Positions 1 through 12,200 of a DNA stretch of 64,000 nt are shown here, piece by piece. Positions within the stretch are counted from its first letter, which is position 1, and each line of letters opens with the position of its first letter. The notes beneath the pieces were generated by a model. It was not told the origin of the DNA. It was given only the letters and a program-made list of their open reading frames with translations, and did no database searches. A program made the position numbers and the translations under genes. Source of the stretch: Omphalotus guepiniiformis (Eukaryota > Basidiomycota > Agaricomycetes > Agaricales > Omphalotaceae); NCBI GenBank assembly GCA_028554645.1, contig JAQOOI010000022.1, positions 2,728,001 to 2,792,000 on the forward strand. Reading direction: 5' to 3'.

Positions 1-474
1 CCTTGAAATACTACAGTACCCCGCAGTCATCATCAAAACGTTTTTCTCATAGTTTTCTCTGTGATAGTACTCACAAATTCGACGGTGTAGCATCTCGGTT
101 CTTTCGGGTCGCGCTCGATCCAAAGGTCTTCCAAGTAGCTCAGTGCGAGTTGGTCCGCATTGTGCTGCACGTGGAATGTGAACATGCTGTGGTTCAACAG
201 AGCTACGGGCCAGAATTTGGCGATGGCCTTGACGATCGGGCGGCGCCTCTCGTAAACAGGAATGAGCTTAAGTATGGCATCTCTCTCTGAAAAGAGCTGT
301 TAATTACGCTTGCTAGCTTGGTTAATGTCTGGACGCACCGAGAATCAGCTCTGTCCTCTGAATATCCTTGCGAACTTCAGTGAGCTTTTTGGCATCCTCT
401 TCGCCTAGTTCAGCCGCCTCAAGCGGAACTTTCTCTTCGTTAGCCCCAGGGGATGCGCGTTTCGTGCCAGCCAT
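1..474 (-). CDS. NAP/SET-family histone chaperone, N-terminal part (runs off the left edge)
   Basis: Nucleosome assembly protein family members bind H3-H4 or H2A-H2B and help deposit histones in the nucleus. The ATG lies at 474. Exon 1 is 474-339, exon 2 is 286-75, and exon 3 starts at 10 and leaves the window. Joined, they give an acidic N-terminus, a helix ending ELILERDAILKLIPVYE, then FWPVALLNHSMF, and later LEDLWIERDPKEPRCYTVEF followed by YFK. This is the order of the long dimerisation helix and earmuff start in SET/Vps75-type proteins. The short N-terminus favours the SET/Vps75 branch over Nap1. The acidic C-terminal tail lies outside the window. Both introns have GT-AG ends. Family assignment is firm; the exact orthologue is inferred. 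Confidence 0.85.
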
Positions 475-727
475 TGCAAAGGTCTTGGTATGAAGGAGTG
501 AAGAGAGGATACCACTATGCGGATAGAAGAAATTTTCTCGTGATGCCAATGGGTTGAGCCCTGACTTAGCCTCCACACGGATTTAGTCCACAGTCCACAG
601 GTCCACAGCATAGCCACTCCCGGGCCTGCACGTGACGATTCTTCGTTCTTTCACACTTGCGCGGGAATTAAATATATGTGTAATACTAAAGGCAAAAGCA
701 AAAACAAGTTGTGAATAGTGGGATCCC

Positions 728-3486
728 TCAGTCTACTCTCTTATGAACCATCGGGATACTTTCCGAGTCCTTTATAGCTTTCCCTCGGCCGCCCATCCAC
801 TGAGCGCTGTTACCTAGTCCAAGCTTCATGTTGATTCCAGACAGCCCCATACCATGCCTCGCTGAGCGGTAGCCCGGACCCTCATAATAGATTATATCGG
901 TGAGAGGTAGCAGGCGTGGCCATGACACGTAGTCAATCCCGTAAGTGACCATGAAGATGGCAGATGCTAAAAGTAACATCAACCATATGCAGAAATACCA
1001 CAGCAAGGAGTAATCTGAATACAAACAACCACGGTGAGATCAACAGAGGTGATAAAGCACCCTGAACGTACCAGAAGTTCGAGGAAGTGTCATTCCCGCA
1101 CAAATCATGAAACACGAGAACGACGCAACTGCGGGTGCCTGGATGAAAAGGCTTAGTGCAGGCGAGCCCAAGTTAACGAAAATGAGCTCACAGAGCGAAT
1201 AATCAGCGGCCTGGAATCCGTCACCAGGAACATCGCACTGGACGGGTTCTTTCTCGGTGTCCACGTACCAGTGAACAGATCGAAAGCATCCTGAAAACAA
1301 GGTTCTAAATCAGAGGTGTTGGAGAGATGGTAGAATCCCGTACCTGTCGAGCACCATCAAGGAAATTGTTCTTCAGATATCTCAGTACCGACTTGACTCC
1401 ATCTTCCAAGAGACCCTTCCGTGTTCGCTTGTTAGTACGGGTGAAATCCGACTTCAGGGCGCCAGAGCCAGCATAGGCTCGGGAGATGGAATCAGCATGG
1501 TCTGCCCACACTATGTTTGTACGTCAGTAACGGCGATTCGAAAAGGAAGCGGGATGATTTACTCTCTCTGAAATCTTTACTCAGAACATCAAAGTCGTCG
1601 ACTCCTTGTTCTTTTGTAAGAAGCCCCAGAGCTTGCAACTGTTTATTCAACGTGTACTTGGCAAGAGCAGCTTGGACGACGTTTGTACGGTCCAGATTAT
1701 CCATACAGTTCGTCCGCACAGTGCCTTGTTGTGTTTTGACCGGTGATGGTTGGGTATCATCCAGATGGAAGTATCTTCATACCCAACAGACGGATTTAAT
1801 ATCGCCAGAAAAACAAGCATCCGCAACTCACCCTTGTTTTTCCAGATCATCTTTCACCTTGTCAACCAGAACGCTGATGCGATCCCATCGCATGTGCTTG
1901 CATTCAGTGTGGAAGTCAAAGTACTGGTACCGAACCTCCGGTAGGTTGAGCTGAGCGTTGTCAGTGTACATCTCCTCTGAATTATCAAAGCTAGTCAGTA
2001 CCTTGGCCACCCAGCGCTCGTATCCGTCTTTGACAGGTTTTTCGTGACCTTTATGATTGACGAGGTTCACCAACGTTTGAGGACCGTATATTGAGACCTG
2101 CTCGAGGAGGTGCAACTTCAAAGCATCCGGCTGAACCGAACATTAGCAGACCTATAATAAGGGCGCAACCATTGAATACGTACTGTCTCTGGCAGGTCCA
2201 TGATCTGAAGATCAGGTTTATACCTCACAGTGTTAATCTCCGACCAGAAAAAGGGTACACTTCCTCGGATCTGGACAAAGCTCAATTTATGTGCGAAGTC
2301 GCTGGTCGCCCTAACGGCACTTGTGGAATTCTGATGTTCCACAAAAAGCAACTGTTCGGATTCATTGAAGTTTGCGACATGCCCGTCGCGGTCAATACCC
2401 CTTCGGAAATAGCGCGTTCCGGCACGGTAACGCGAGCGTCGACTTATCAGGCAGAGCTGCATGTGCCGACCATGCATGAATACAGGCCGAATGTCGAATG
2501 CTAATCAAGTCAATTAGCCGTCAAACATGAGGACTATGAGGACAGAACGAGCTCGCTTACTTCCGTATATGACGGGGAGGATGTAGCCGCTCAACTAAGA
2601 GTACATCAGTTCGATACCAGATATTGCCCATCGCACAAAGCAGAACGCTCAAATCTTGCCTTCCAGTGGAGTCTATGAGCCGTGATTGCAAAAATCTGAG
2701 GAACAGAAGATGGTCACCCGACCATTCACAACCCTTCGCCGAAAAAAGTCACCTATTCCAGAAAAATCTATCATCTGCCTTGATACACGAGCTTTGGTGA
2801 GACCACGCCATTGCAACAATGTAGATAGAGCTGAGCATACCACTTCCCAAAGTCCACTATTTGAGTCCTTCTCCTGACTTTCCCATTGAGGTTGAAGCCT
2901 TCGTGTCAAGTCCCAGCCATAACTAAACAGGAAATTGCCTTCATTCAAGTGAGAGCGAAGTAAAGCTAGTAGGTGTGCCTCGACCGGATGCGGTGGGCTT
3001 TGAGTATTGACGTTCGGATTGAGAGGGAGGATATCAAAGCCTGTAGCGCGGTATATTTCCTGGCCTAAAAGGACACCCCGCAGTTCACGCCCAGTAATAA
3101 TTACAATGTACTCCGCTGAAAGAAACGAGTGAGACTTTTTTCAGATGAAGAACCAGCCAACAGACGCACATAAAGTTAAGGGTATTATACCGAGAATTCC
3201 ATAGACTGTTTGTCCAGCACGACGAGCGGTAGGTGGCAAAGACGCCTGCGGAGCTGCATGTCTGGTTAGACAGAGGCCTGATACTTGAGCAAAAATCATT
3301 CACGATTGAGTACGACATCTCCTGTAGCTCGGTATACTGTAAGAGATTGTGAAGGCACCGAGTCCCCAGCGGGTACAAAAATATAGCCCTCGTCGCCATC
3401 GTTGTATCTGAGGGCAAGTCAAATAAAATAAGAATGATGAGAAAGCGAAATACGAACAGATTGAGACGTTGGTGAACGGGCTTCAT
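728..3486 (-). CDS. SAC1: Phosphoinositide phosphatase Sac1
   Basis: Dephosphorylates phosphatidylinositol 4-phosphate in the ER/Golgi membrane. The ATG at 3486 opens [11 protein letters not shown]. After a short intron the frame continues [18 protein letters not shown], and further exons carry [28 protein letters not shown] and [19 protein letters not shown], all typical of the Sac N-terminal domain. The catalytic CX5R loop reads [20 protein letters not shown] near 1660-1719. The C-terminus (728-1024) has two hydrophobic helices ([20 protein letters not shown] and its upstream partner), as expected for the ER-anchored enzyme. There are at least eight introns of about 50-60 nt. The gene is divergent from the U2A' gene, with 121 bp between start codons. 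Confidence 0.93.
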
Positions 3487-3607
3487 GGCAGTAGGTTGAG
3501 AAGGTAAGCCCCTTTCGTTGAAAGCGTGACGGAACGCGTTGATGTTGGATTTTTGAAATCCAGGCGGCAGACTGCAGTTGGACCACACTTGCCTGCACTG
3601 CACCAGT
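3487..3607. promoter_or_regulatory. Shared divergent promoter SAC1 / U2A'
   Basis: Only 121 bp separate the start codons of SAC1 (minus) and the U2A' gene (plus), so this interval must hold both 5' UTRs and core promoters. No clear TATA element is visible. The call rests on gene arrangement, not on a recognised motif. Confidence 0.5.
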
Positions 3608-4519
3608 ATGAAGCTCACACCCGAGCTTCTGGCGCAAGCCCCTTCTGCGCTCAATCCTAACAAGGAGCGACAGCTAGATCTTCGAGGTGAGCATTAATAT
3701 CCGTTTTTCAAGAATATCTTACAATTTGCTCAAAGGCTATAAAATACCTGCGATCGAAAATTTGGGTGTCACCAGAGTACGCGCTTCGACTTCAACCTTG
3801 CTTCAATCGGCTGAACTTTTCTTTCCTATCTGATCTGTAGGACCAGCACGATGCCATTGACCTCACAGATAACTCAATAACCGCGTTGGGGAACCTTCCC
3901 TTGCTCAAACGCCTACATACGCTATTCCTTGCCAACAACAGGATATCCTCAATTTCTCCATCCATCTACCTTTCAGTCCCGAACCTGACTACTCTAATCC
4001 TAACCAATAACAACATAAATGAACTGGGGGATCTCGAACCCTTGAAAGAACTCAGGAATCTCAAGTATATCTGTCTCCTGGGCAATCCTGTACGAGACAA
4101 AAAGTGGTATCGCGAATGGCTCGCCTGGAGAATACCTGGGCTAAGAGTTTTGGATTTTCAGAGAATTCGAGACAAGGTGCGCTCTCTGCCACTTGATTCT
4201 CAGTTGCTGGATTAAGTGATTCAACGATTAGGAGAGAGCAACTGCAAAAGGTCTGTTTTTGACACCAGATAAACGGATGACTGCTTTGGCCGAGACATTG
4301 TCTACTACTGTCTCGACACAATCTGCAAAAGTGGCTCTCACTACAGACGAGCCACGGCCTGCTGCTACAGCAGTAAAAGCCGGTCGACTCATGTCGAAGG
4401 AGGAAGCAGAACGGGTAAAGGCTGCAATCGCACAAGCGACCAGCATAGAGGAGATAAGGAAGCTGGAACGAAGTCTAAGAGAAGGTTACTTGCCAGAGAT
4501 GGAGTCGGTGGGCGCATGA
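3608..4519 (+). CDS. LEA1: U2 snRNP component A' (Lea1), leucine-rich repeat protein
   Basis: Binds U2B'' and stem-loop IV of U2 snRNA in the spliceosome. Exons are 3608-3686, 3736-3776, 3841-4176 and 4232-4519, all with GT-AG junctions and continuous frame. The protein starts MKLTPELLAQAPSALNPNKE, continues with ELDLRGYKIPAIENLG-type sequence (here RQLDLRGYKIPAIENLG), then leucine-rich repeats (LLKRLHTLFLANNRISSI, NLTTLILTNNNINELGDLE, LRNLKYICLLGNPV) and the LRR cap YREWLAWRIPGLRVLDFQ. The C-terminal tail (LMSKEEAERVKAAI, IEEIRKLERSLREGYLPE) is the usual helical end of U2A'. Length and order match the family. Confidence 0.95.
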
Positions 4520-4652
4520 GTTCAACTTGTATTTTCTTGATATCCGGGACACCTCCCAAGTCATCTCATACTGTTGTAATCTGTCCAAAAGTTGCATCCA
4601 TTTCAATACATCAGTAATGTACTTCTGCTTGTGCATTTATGACTACATAGTT

Positions 4653-5519
4653 TTAGTATCCTTTCACGCCGGCATTTCCAATATACAGCCCATGGAAAAG
4701 AAGAGCAATGATTGCCCAAAGATTGGCTAATGAACTTATCCCATGAAGGGAGCCGAATTTCCTGTTCAAAGCTTTCATCTTGTCGGAGACCTGTGAACGA
4801 AAGGTTCGTGAATATTTACTTCTGACGCAACGTTGACTGCTACGTACGCCGACTTCATTGTACGCTTTTCCTTCTTCTTTCTCCAGTCTATGCCTCTGGA
4901 ACATGGTCCTATAGAGCAAGTCTGAGAAGAATCCACGTTGTCAATGGATAATAGGTGAAACATACTTGCTAGTTAAAGGACCAATAATGAAATAATTTGA
5001 GCCCTGAGCAAGCAAGACCGATCCGAGAGCATACACTTGCGCCACATCCGCAACAAGGGGACGAGTGATGTGGGTGACGACGTCAGGGTGAGAGAAAGTC
5101 CAGAGACCAACTAGACCGGTGGTCAAAATAATTGAAATGACGAAGTACACTGGAAAGATTCTGTGCTGAAGGGCCCCAAATTGTTGTCGAGCTATGTATC
5201 ACCAGGACCAGTTTTGGCAGTTAACGCGAGGTGCTACTAGTAGGAGAGCAGCCTGACACTACTCACGCAAGACCTTGAATGCAATAACGCCTGGAAAAAT
5301 CAGTTCGCCACAAGACAGTTGTGTTCAACGTTTGCGTACCTCCAATGAAGGACTGGAAGATCGCTGGAATCGCAAGTCGTTACTACCGGTCGCCTCAGGC
5401 CGCAAGTTTTACAGGTACTCACACATTCCAAACAGCCACGCATATCCAACGAGATACAAACCTGCAGGGGAGGCAAGGCTCCGTACAGACGACAATGTGA
5501 GCAACTCAACTCTCGCCAT
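4653..5519 (-). CDS. DUF4149 / TMEM205-like membrane protein
   Basis: A small multi-span membrane protein of the fungal DUF4149 (TMEM205-like) family; its biochemical role is not established. The ATG at 5519 gives MARVELLTLSSVRSLASPAG and a first hydrophobic segment. After several introns of about 50 nt the frame continues GVIAFKVLPRQQFGALQHRI, FPVYFVISIILTTGLVGLW, then VYALGSVLLAQGSNYFIIGP and a terminal helix in LANLWAIIALLFHGLYIGN. The LPRxQFGxLQHRxFPVYF block and the FQRHRLEKEEGKAYNE / MKALNRKFGSLHG pair are characteristic of the family. It is convergent with the U2A' gene (133 bp between stop codons). Confidence 0.85.
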
Positions 5520-5814
5520 ACTTAGTGGTAGCAATAAGTGAATGTCTTAGAGAGGTCCAGAGTTTTATATGCGGCACCGTGTAAGTGTCTAAATATGCTG
5601 GCCCAGGTTGGCCAGGGTTGGCTTGATAGGCCCGATACGTAAGCCTTGCCTCGTAATTTAAGTTTGTCTGTGTTATTTACAAAGTGTGCTTCGTTGTCAC
5701 GGTATGTGACCGTATGTCAATGTATTTTAGCTACCTTCAACCCTGTCACTCGTCAGAACTTACAGAGTTACTGAGTTCCTGCTTCCTATATCTGTCAAGA
5801 AGACTCTTGTCTAT

Positions 5815-7400
5815 CTAGCGAGCATCTCCATTTTCGGCGTCTTTGACCTCGTCTAGTGACATCACGATCCGTAAGAAGGCTTGATTCCGACGAAGTTGAC
5901 CTAGTAGATCGCAATATCCTCTTGTCAATTGCTGCTGCTGAAGAAACCAAGAGTAGCGTATCAAACTAGCAATCTCAAAACCAAAAGTCGATGGAAACCC
6001 GTGGCGGAAGGCTGAAGCTGAATGTTGAACACTACAGTATCCGTTCATGCATGCCGTGAGACGTGCGTGGTAGCAGTAAGAATAATTGAATCAGCCCCCT
6101 TTCAGCGGATTGCAACCAGAACCTCAACATACATGGTCTGAGGAAATATCACTATCGGTAGCCATACAGAAACTGCAAATTGTAAGCCATTTGAGGACGC
6201 TGATCAAGGCTCGCACTAGGAACAAGTATCGCTAAGTGTTGAAATGTACTTACACTCGTTATCATCAGCGAGTATTTCGTTAGCTCATGTATAGAGCGTG
6301 GTTGTCAATGAACCATCGATCGCTGAAAACAGAGGGACGTACAACAAGATGTGAGCATTAGATATCAGCTACACTCAACGATGCGCTATGAGGGCTGTCG
6401 CACCTTTCCCGATTGCAATTGTTCGCTCCAGGACGACTGTTTCTCCTCCTCACTCAGGTACCACGCGCGGGTGTTGGAAGGAAGATCAGGCAGAACAAGA
6501 AGTATCGCAAGAGCGCATGGGACTGTGCTACAACTACAAATGATAAAAGCCACCTAGACGAGCGAGCATAATTAGCTTTGGTTTAATGGTGAAATTGATG
6601 ACATACCTCCATCCAGCTGAACTAGAAGAAATTGACATTCATACGCTGTTTGCATAGGTCAAAAACTCACCGATAACATATACGCCATCTAGTATAACTT
6701 GCAACTTGTATATACCCTCCAAAAACAGCACCGAGACCGCCTGACGCTCGAATGTAATCACAACATGATACAGCAGCGATACATACCACACATATGGAAG
6801 ACAGCGAGTCGTTTCGCAAGTGTGATTATTGTACCACTGCGATACCAAGAGATCTAGCTTCAAGAGTCAGCTATTACAATTTCAGGGGAGCCGGGGCTGA
6901 TTCCCACAAAGGACACTCGGAAAGAACGAATGCCTAAAGTACCAGGAAGCTGAAAACATAAAAAACTAGTTGTAAGTCTTGGCGCCTGCTTGCATGAAGA
7001 TTCGTACCGCTCATACTCATGTTTGCAGCACGATTTAGAACACCGGAGACCTCTTAACTCACCCCATATTTCCCATTAAGCAGAACAAATACACTGCCTG
7101 CCAAAGTTCCGGGTATCTAACCCGGAAGTTCGAAAAGCACTACACTTAAGAGACGGCATAGCCAATTGTTTGAGGGTACCTATCTGCAGTCGTGTACGTT
7201 GGTATATTTGTAACTTGAAGGAGCAGTTGCAGCTCCTACCTTACTGTAAAGATGTATCAATCTTCAAGTTTTCCCTCATACATCTCACTGGAGATGCACA
7301 GGTCGCAGGCGTACGGCGGCAACAGACATAGGTGTTTGCCAAGTTAAAAGAATCAAGATACCGCAGGAGTAATCCAGACATGAAACAACGACTCGGATGC
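5815..7400 (-). pseudogene. Degenerate MFS transporter (allantoate/pantothenate permease-like)
   Basis: Fragments of a major-facilitator permease of the fungal Dal5/Fen2-like group appear in order on the minus strand. A start-region LLLRYLDSFNLANTYV lies near 7330-7380. ASGGLGAVFGGYIQVA lies near 6690-6770, LPDLPSNTRAWYLSEEEKQ near 6430-6500, ANEILADDNE near 6257-6284, SNGLQFAVSVWLPIVIFPQT near 6130-6190, and FRHGFPSTFGFEIASL plus a hydrophilic tail run to 5815. Some introns still look functional, for example a GTAAGT donor next to ADDNE. The coding frame is broken, though: TGA (6285-6287) stands where the family normally has Trp before ANE, the frame shifts near 6195, and the N-terminal helices cannot be joined. 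The left boundary is the stop at 5815; the right boundary is approximate. Substrate cannot be assigned. Confidence 0.72.
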
Positions 7401-8063
7401 CGAAATCTATCTGTTCATCCGTTAAACAATTTACACAAGCTACATGAGAATTTGGAGGCGCACCTTCCTCGGCAGTTTAAATAGCGTCAGATGCGCATTT
7501 GAGTCCCACATATAAGAACTGAATTATTGCCAGAGGGTGAGCTTCCGCGTCTGTGACCGGTCTAGGCAGCATAAGCAAATGAACAAATGTACGGGCGTGT
7601 CGCTTAAGATGCAAGGAGTCTGCCCAAGAAAGTCCTTTAAGTATAAGGGCTCCAGCCTCCAAGCGGACTCCGAGTCCTCTCTAGATAGCGATTCCAGCCA
7701 AGCTTACGGCAACCACCACACAACCATGATGAGGAAGTCCTGGTTTGGGTAGAAGCTGGGGTAGAAGCTGCAGAATATTACACCAGCCTCAGGGTCCAGA
7801 TGACGGTTTTTCTACGGGTCTAGACAGCGTGCATAAAGGGCACTGCGCCGATAACCAGAGTTGCAAATCCCAAGGAACTCGGGTCGCCTTTCAACTTTCC
7901 ATTGTCTTAAAAGCAGAGTAGCAGTTTCCGGCCGCGGAGGTAAATATGAATTAGGAGAAACCTCACGAGTGAAGGTCCTGACTATAACTCTAACAGCCCT
8001 GAGGCTCCAGTTCTACAATACTGAACGTTCTATTGGAGCGCAATACACTTCTTAACCAAAGTT
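7401..8063. other. Non-coding stretch between the transporter relic and RIP1
   Basis: No frame here shows family-like sequence or codon-consistent exons. It may hold more of the eroded 5' part of the transporter, plus the 3' UTR of RIP1. No repeats or RNA genes were seen. Confidence 0.4.
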
Positions 8064-9126
8064 TCATCCAATGACGAGTTTTCCTTCTGCGTCGTTGAAG
8101 TCGTGAGCAGGGATCTCAAGGTTAAGCTGGAAAACGCGTAGTTAGTACACTGCCTGATATTACGATCTTGCACTTACAGGTGCAGGGCCTTTGCGAGCAC
8201 GGCCAGCTGAGAGACACAAACGTCAGCATTAGAACTAAAGGGGGACGTTGCACTTACAGATGTCGTAGTGCGATCCGTGACAGGGACAGAACCTAAAGAA
8301 ATGAGATATCAGTAAGCTTCCTGAATCCGAAGACTCGTTGTGAGAGAAATACATACCATCCTCCAAAGTCACCAGCTTCGCCAATAGGGACACAACCCAA
8401 GTGAGTGCAGACGCCCAACATGACCAACCATTCAGGCTTCTTGGTTCTGTCCTCGTCACTTTGCGGGTCTCGGAATGACTTCCAGTTCGCGGACCTTGCC
8501 TCCTCAATTTCAGCCTGAGTCCTGTGCCTGATGAAGACGGGCTTTCCTCGCCATTTAATAATGACGTTCTTTCCCTCTGGAATATTGCCAAGCTCGACTT
8601 CAACTTTCGCAAGAGCCAAGACATCAGCAGAAGCGGCCATAGTAGTCAAAAACTCGGTGACAGAAGATTTTGCGACAGAGGCAGAAAGAACACCCATAGT
8701 TCCAACCATGAAGTAAGACAATGCACGGTTGTTATTGGTATCGTTGGCGCGATAGTGGGAAAAGTCGGGAACTTCAGGAGCATCTTTGACTACCGCCGAG
8801 GTGTGAAGAAGGCGAGATTGGAAAACAGCAGGGGCTATATTCATCCAAAACGGTCAAGATGTTGCGCGCGACGAAAACGAGAAAGATTGAAACTGACCAT
8901 TGGTGTAAGTCTTTGAGAACAATCCATGGGAAGTTCTGGTGACACCTCCGGCCCAACGAGGAGCGACGTCTGAACGAGGACCTGTAGAATCATGGCCGTG
9001 ACCGTGGCCGGAAGCTGGTGCTCGAGCAGCAAGGTTGAGCAGGGGTGCTGCCGGAACACCTGAAGGAAGAGTGCGCACTGTAGGCGCCAGATTAATCGAC
9101 TTTTTCACAGCTTGAAAGGACGCCAT
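8064..9126 (-). CDS. RIP1: Cytochrome bc1 complex Rieske iron-sulfur subunit
   Basis: Carries the [2Fe-2S] cluster that passes electrons from ubiquinol to cytochrome c1 in mitochondrial complex III. Exon 1 (9126-8898) encodes a long N-terminus rich in Ala, Ser, Arg and His that fits a mitochondrial presequence. Exon 2 (8834-8357) has the linker [19 protein letters not shown], the membrane anchor [20 protein letters not shown], and the first cluster box CTHLGCVP. Exon 3 (8292-8258) supplies the second box, [10 protein letters not shown]. Two further short exons end [18 protein letters not shown]. All ligands (two Cys, two His) and the disulfide cysteines are present. The stop lies 172 bp from the stop of the downstream-oriented TFIIIC gene's 3' end region at 9299. 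Confidence 0.96.
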
Positions 9127-9298
9127 GTCGAGTAACCAAATTCAGAGGTCAACGCCAATGGCAATGGTGAAGGTGAACGTTTGTTTCTGCCGGCAATCCC
9201 CGGGCCACCCGATACTCCCACCAATCCCAATCCGCCGTTTTGTCCCGAGGGCCGACTACATAACATTCTAACGAATAGCTATCGATACATTCAACTAC

Positions 9299-12200
9299 TT
9301 AGACCTGATACCAACGTTTACAATCGTCCAAAAACCAATATACATGTTTCGCTTCTTCATCATCCAACTCCAATACAGTATCGACCCTACCTGACAGAGA
9401 GATGTGGGTCGGGCAGCGATTCCTTATGAAGCCTTCTAGTTGCAACATGCGCAACAGCTCGAGTACCTCCTGTCTGTCATAAACGGATTTGAGCCTCCAT
9501 TGCAGTTCAATCTAGATCTTCTGTAAGCATGCTTGTACAGAGCCGAAGACGAAGAATATACCTGTGATACGCCCGCTCGGAATACAATGACGCCAAGGAC
9601 AGCTCTTAGTCCAGCCTTCCATACATTCATGACCTTCGAGCCGAAGATATCTAACCAGCGCCGAGGAAACACTCTTGTAACCGGGTCTTCGGAAATAGTG
9701 ACAGTCCACGGTCTCGCATGAGCGGGAGACACTAGATACAGTGAATTATATCCCAGGCAATACAAAGAGGGAAATGGTTCTCGAGTCATCTTAGAGAGGA
9801 CTGGAGTAAGTTCGTTCATAGGCAGTTTTGTATTGACCTGCAAGATTGAGGCGGAAGGCGGTCAAAGCAATACAGAGTGAGGAAGACTCTACAAGCATAC
9901 CAGCAGATCCTGTTTAGTTAAACCCTTTGGTCCTGCTTGACTCGCTAGCCAATGAACAAGTTGTGCGATGTCCAGTTCACTCTGAGTGAGAGCCTTGCAG
10001 CGTATTTCCCACAGTCCGTCCAAGCAAGCAGAACAATCGATGATTCCTTGATACACATTCCGCCGACAGCAAGCTGGCAGGCCGTGTATAGTTGTGCCGT
10101 GGGCTGAGGCAGTATCTTCCTCATCCGTGGCTAATGGTATTAGCATATTGCCAATTTCAGACTGTCCAGTGTGAGTTATGTCGTGGAAACGGACGATTAT
10201 GGAGGTTTCTATTTGATCGTCATCTACAAGCAAAGTCAATCAAAGCAGCTCATATTACACGCCGACGAGGACGAAGACAAACCGGCTTTCTTGCTATTCC
10301 AATCAAGTGCCGGACGACAGGATTGAGGATGAGACGTATCAACTTGAAATTCGACCTGAGGTACAGATGAGTACGATGTAAAGTCATGCACAATATGAGC
10401 TCACTTTGTCATCAGAGACCATCTGAATTAATGTAGCCAGGTCGCCATCTGTAGCTAGCAATGGCCATTCACGCCAAACACCTTCCTGCTCAGCCAAAAG
10501 ATCCTCTAAGGCTGCGGCATCTTGGAAGGTGTCCTGACCAACGTTCCCATTCAATGCATTTTGATTCCTGATGATTGAATCAACTCGAGAATGTATAGAT
10601 TTTTACAGTCAGCCTCGTACAATTCAGATATCTTCAACAGCCTTCCAGGTCTGAACTTCTGGGGGTCACGCACAAGTTTTGAGAGTACGCCTCTTCCCAG
10701 AAGATTTTTGGTTGCAGAGGTAACACTTTCTTCCCCAACACTATGCAAGAGGGAGGTAGCGCTATCGGCGTCATAATCTTCGTTAGGTGTACCCAATACC
10801 ATCTGGTGGTATAATGAGTAAAGACAGAAAAACTGCGCGTAAAGAGCGTTACCTTGAGAGCCGACTCCGCTACACATATTTCCTCTGACACTACGTCTTC
10901 GGAAGGAAACTCATCCAGTCGAGTAACAAACGGCTGACTCAATAACTTCTTTTCGCGTCCCTCTTCTACTGTCGCGTTCCAGACGAAGTCCCATGAAGGA
11001 GCAGAGCTATTGTTCTCCTCTACAGCAAACTCTTCCAAAAGACAATCGATAGAACTCGAGATTGTGACTTCGTGGCTCTGCTGAGGGTGTACATAACCGA
11101 CTCGCCTGCGTATACATTAGCCAGTCCTTTGAACCCCCTTTGGGAGTGAACTTACAATGCATTTTTATCAATATGTTTCCGCAAGAATTCAATGTGCTTC
11201 GCGAGATCGAAGTTACTCGGGCTCGTAGGATCATCATCTGGCAGGTGAGGTGTGCCACGATGCTGAACCCAAAGCTCGTACCAGCGGTCTTCCAATCGAT
11301 TCAGGTAAGCCTCGCTTCCAGGTACTTCTCGCAAATGAGCAACACGCTGTCGAACGCTGTTCCTGGGAACAGCGGGAAATACCTGCTCGAACGCCCCCCA
11401 GTCTAAACGAATTGCTTCTCTGCACCGTGCTCTGATGATTGCAGACGCATCACGAGCCAATTCTTCGTAATCTCGATTCCATAGAAATCGATGTCTGCGT
11501 ACGGGTGCTCGAGGTGACGATTTATCTTCCCCTAGTAAAGTGGAACTAATGTTGAGAATTTGATGAGTCAGCGAGAATGAATGAAGTAAAGACCTTCGAC
11601 GTTCTTCTTTTTCTGTTTCTTACTGTACTGGCGCTGAACTATTGGAGGCCCTTGCTCTGCGATCAACGATGCGACCGATTTTTCGGGAGGATTCGCAGCC
11701 AGTGGTGGAGCGGCCGTAGAATTCGGCACCTGAGTCGGCTTCTTGGCTGAGAAGATCCTGGTATGGGCTTTTGTCGTCAATACGTTCCTCGATATGATTT
11801 CGGTTTCGCGGAGAGCTTCCGCAATCTCTTGCTCCCATTTCTGACTGTTTTGCACAGTGGTGGATTGTAAGAACCGGGCTTGAATGTTCTTCACGCGTAG
11901 AGAAGCTGACTCCTTTAGCGGCTCTTGCTGAACACGCTCTAAGAGCTGGTTCCACTCCAGCTCTCGCTGTTGTCGCGCCTCCTCCGCTTTCTTCATAAGT
12001 GAAGCTTTAGCTTCTTTTGTCATCCTTTCCGCCACTGCCTGTTTGCTCTTTCGCCGAGCTTTCTGAAGCTCTTTGGCGATCTTGGTTTTGACGGATTGAT
12101 AATATTCTTGTACCACATCAGGAGGAGCACTAATGACCCAAGAGATCTTCTGGATCTGTGTACCACTGTTCTCGGAATCGAGTGGTGTCTTCCCACTGGC

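Noticed and set aside
5815..7400. An intact intron-rich MFS gene
   Set aside because: Some introns splice well on paper, but the in-frame TGA at the conserved Trp, the frameshift near 6195 and the unjoinable N-terminal segments argue against it.
9181..9429. Plus-strand ORF of 82 codons
   Set aside because: It is the antisense of the TFC3 last exon (IELQWRLKSV...YQV) and adjoining 3' flank.
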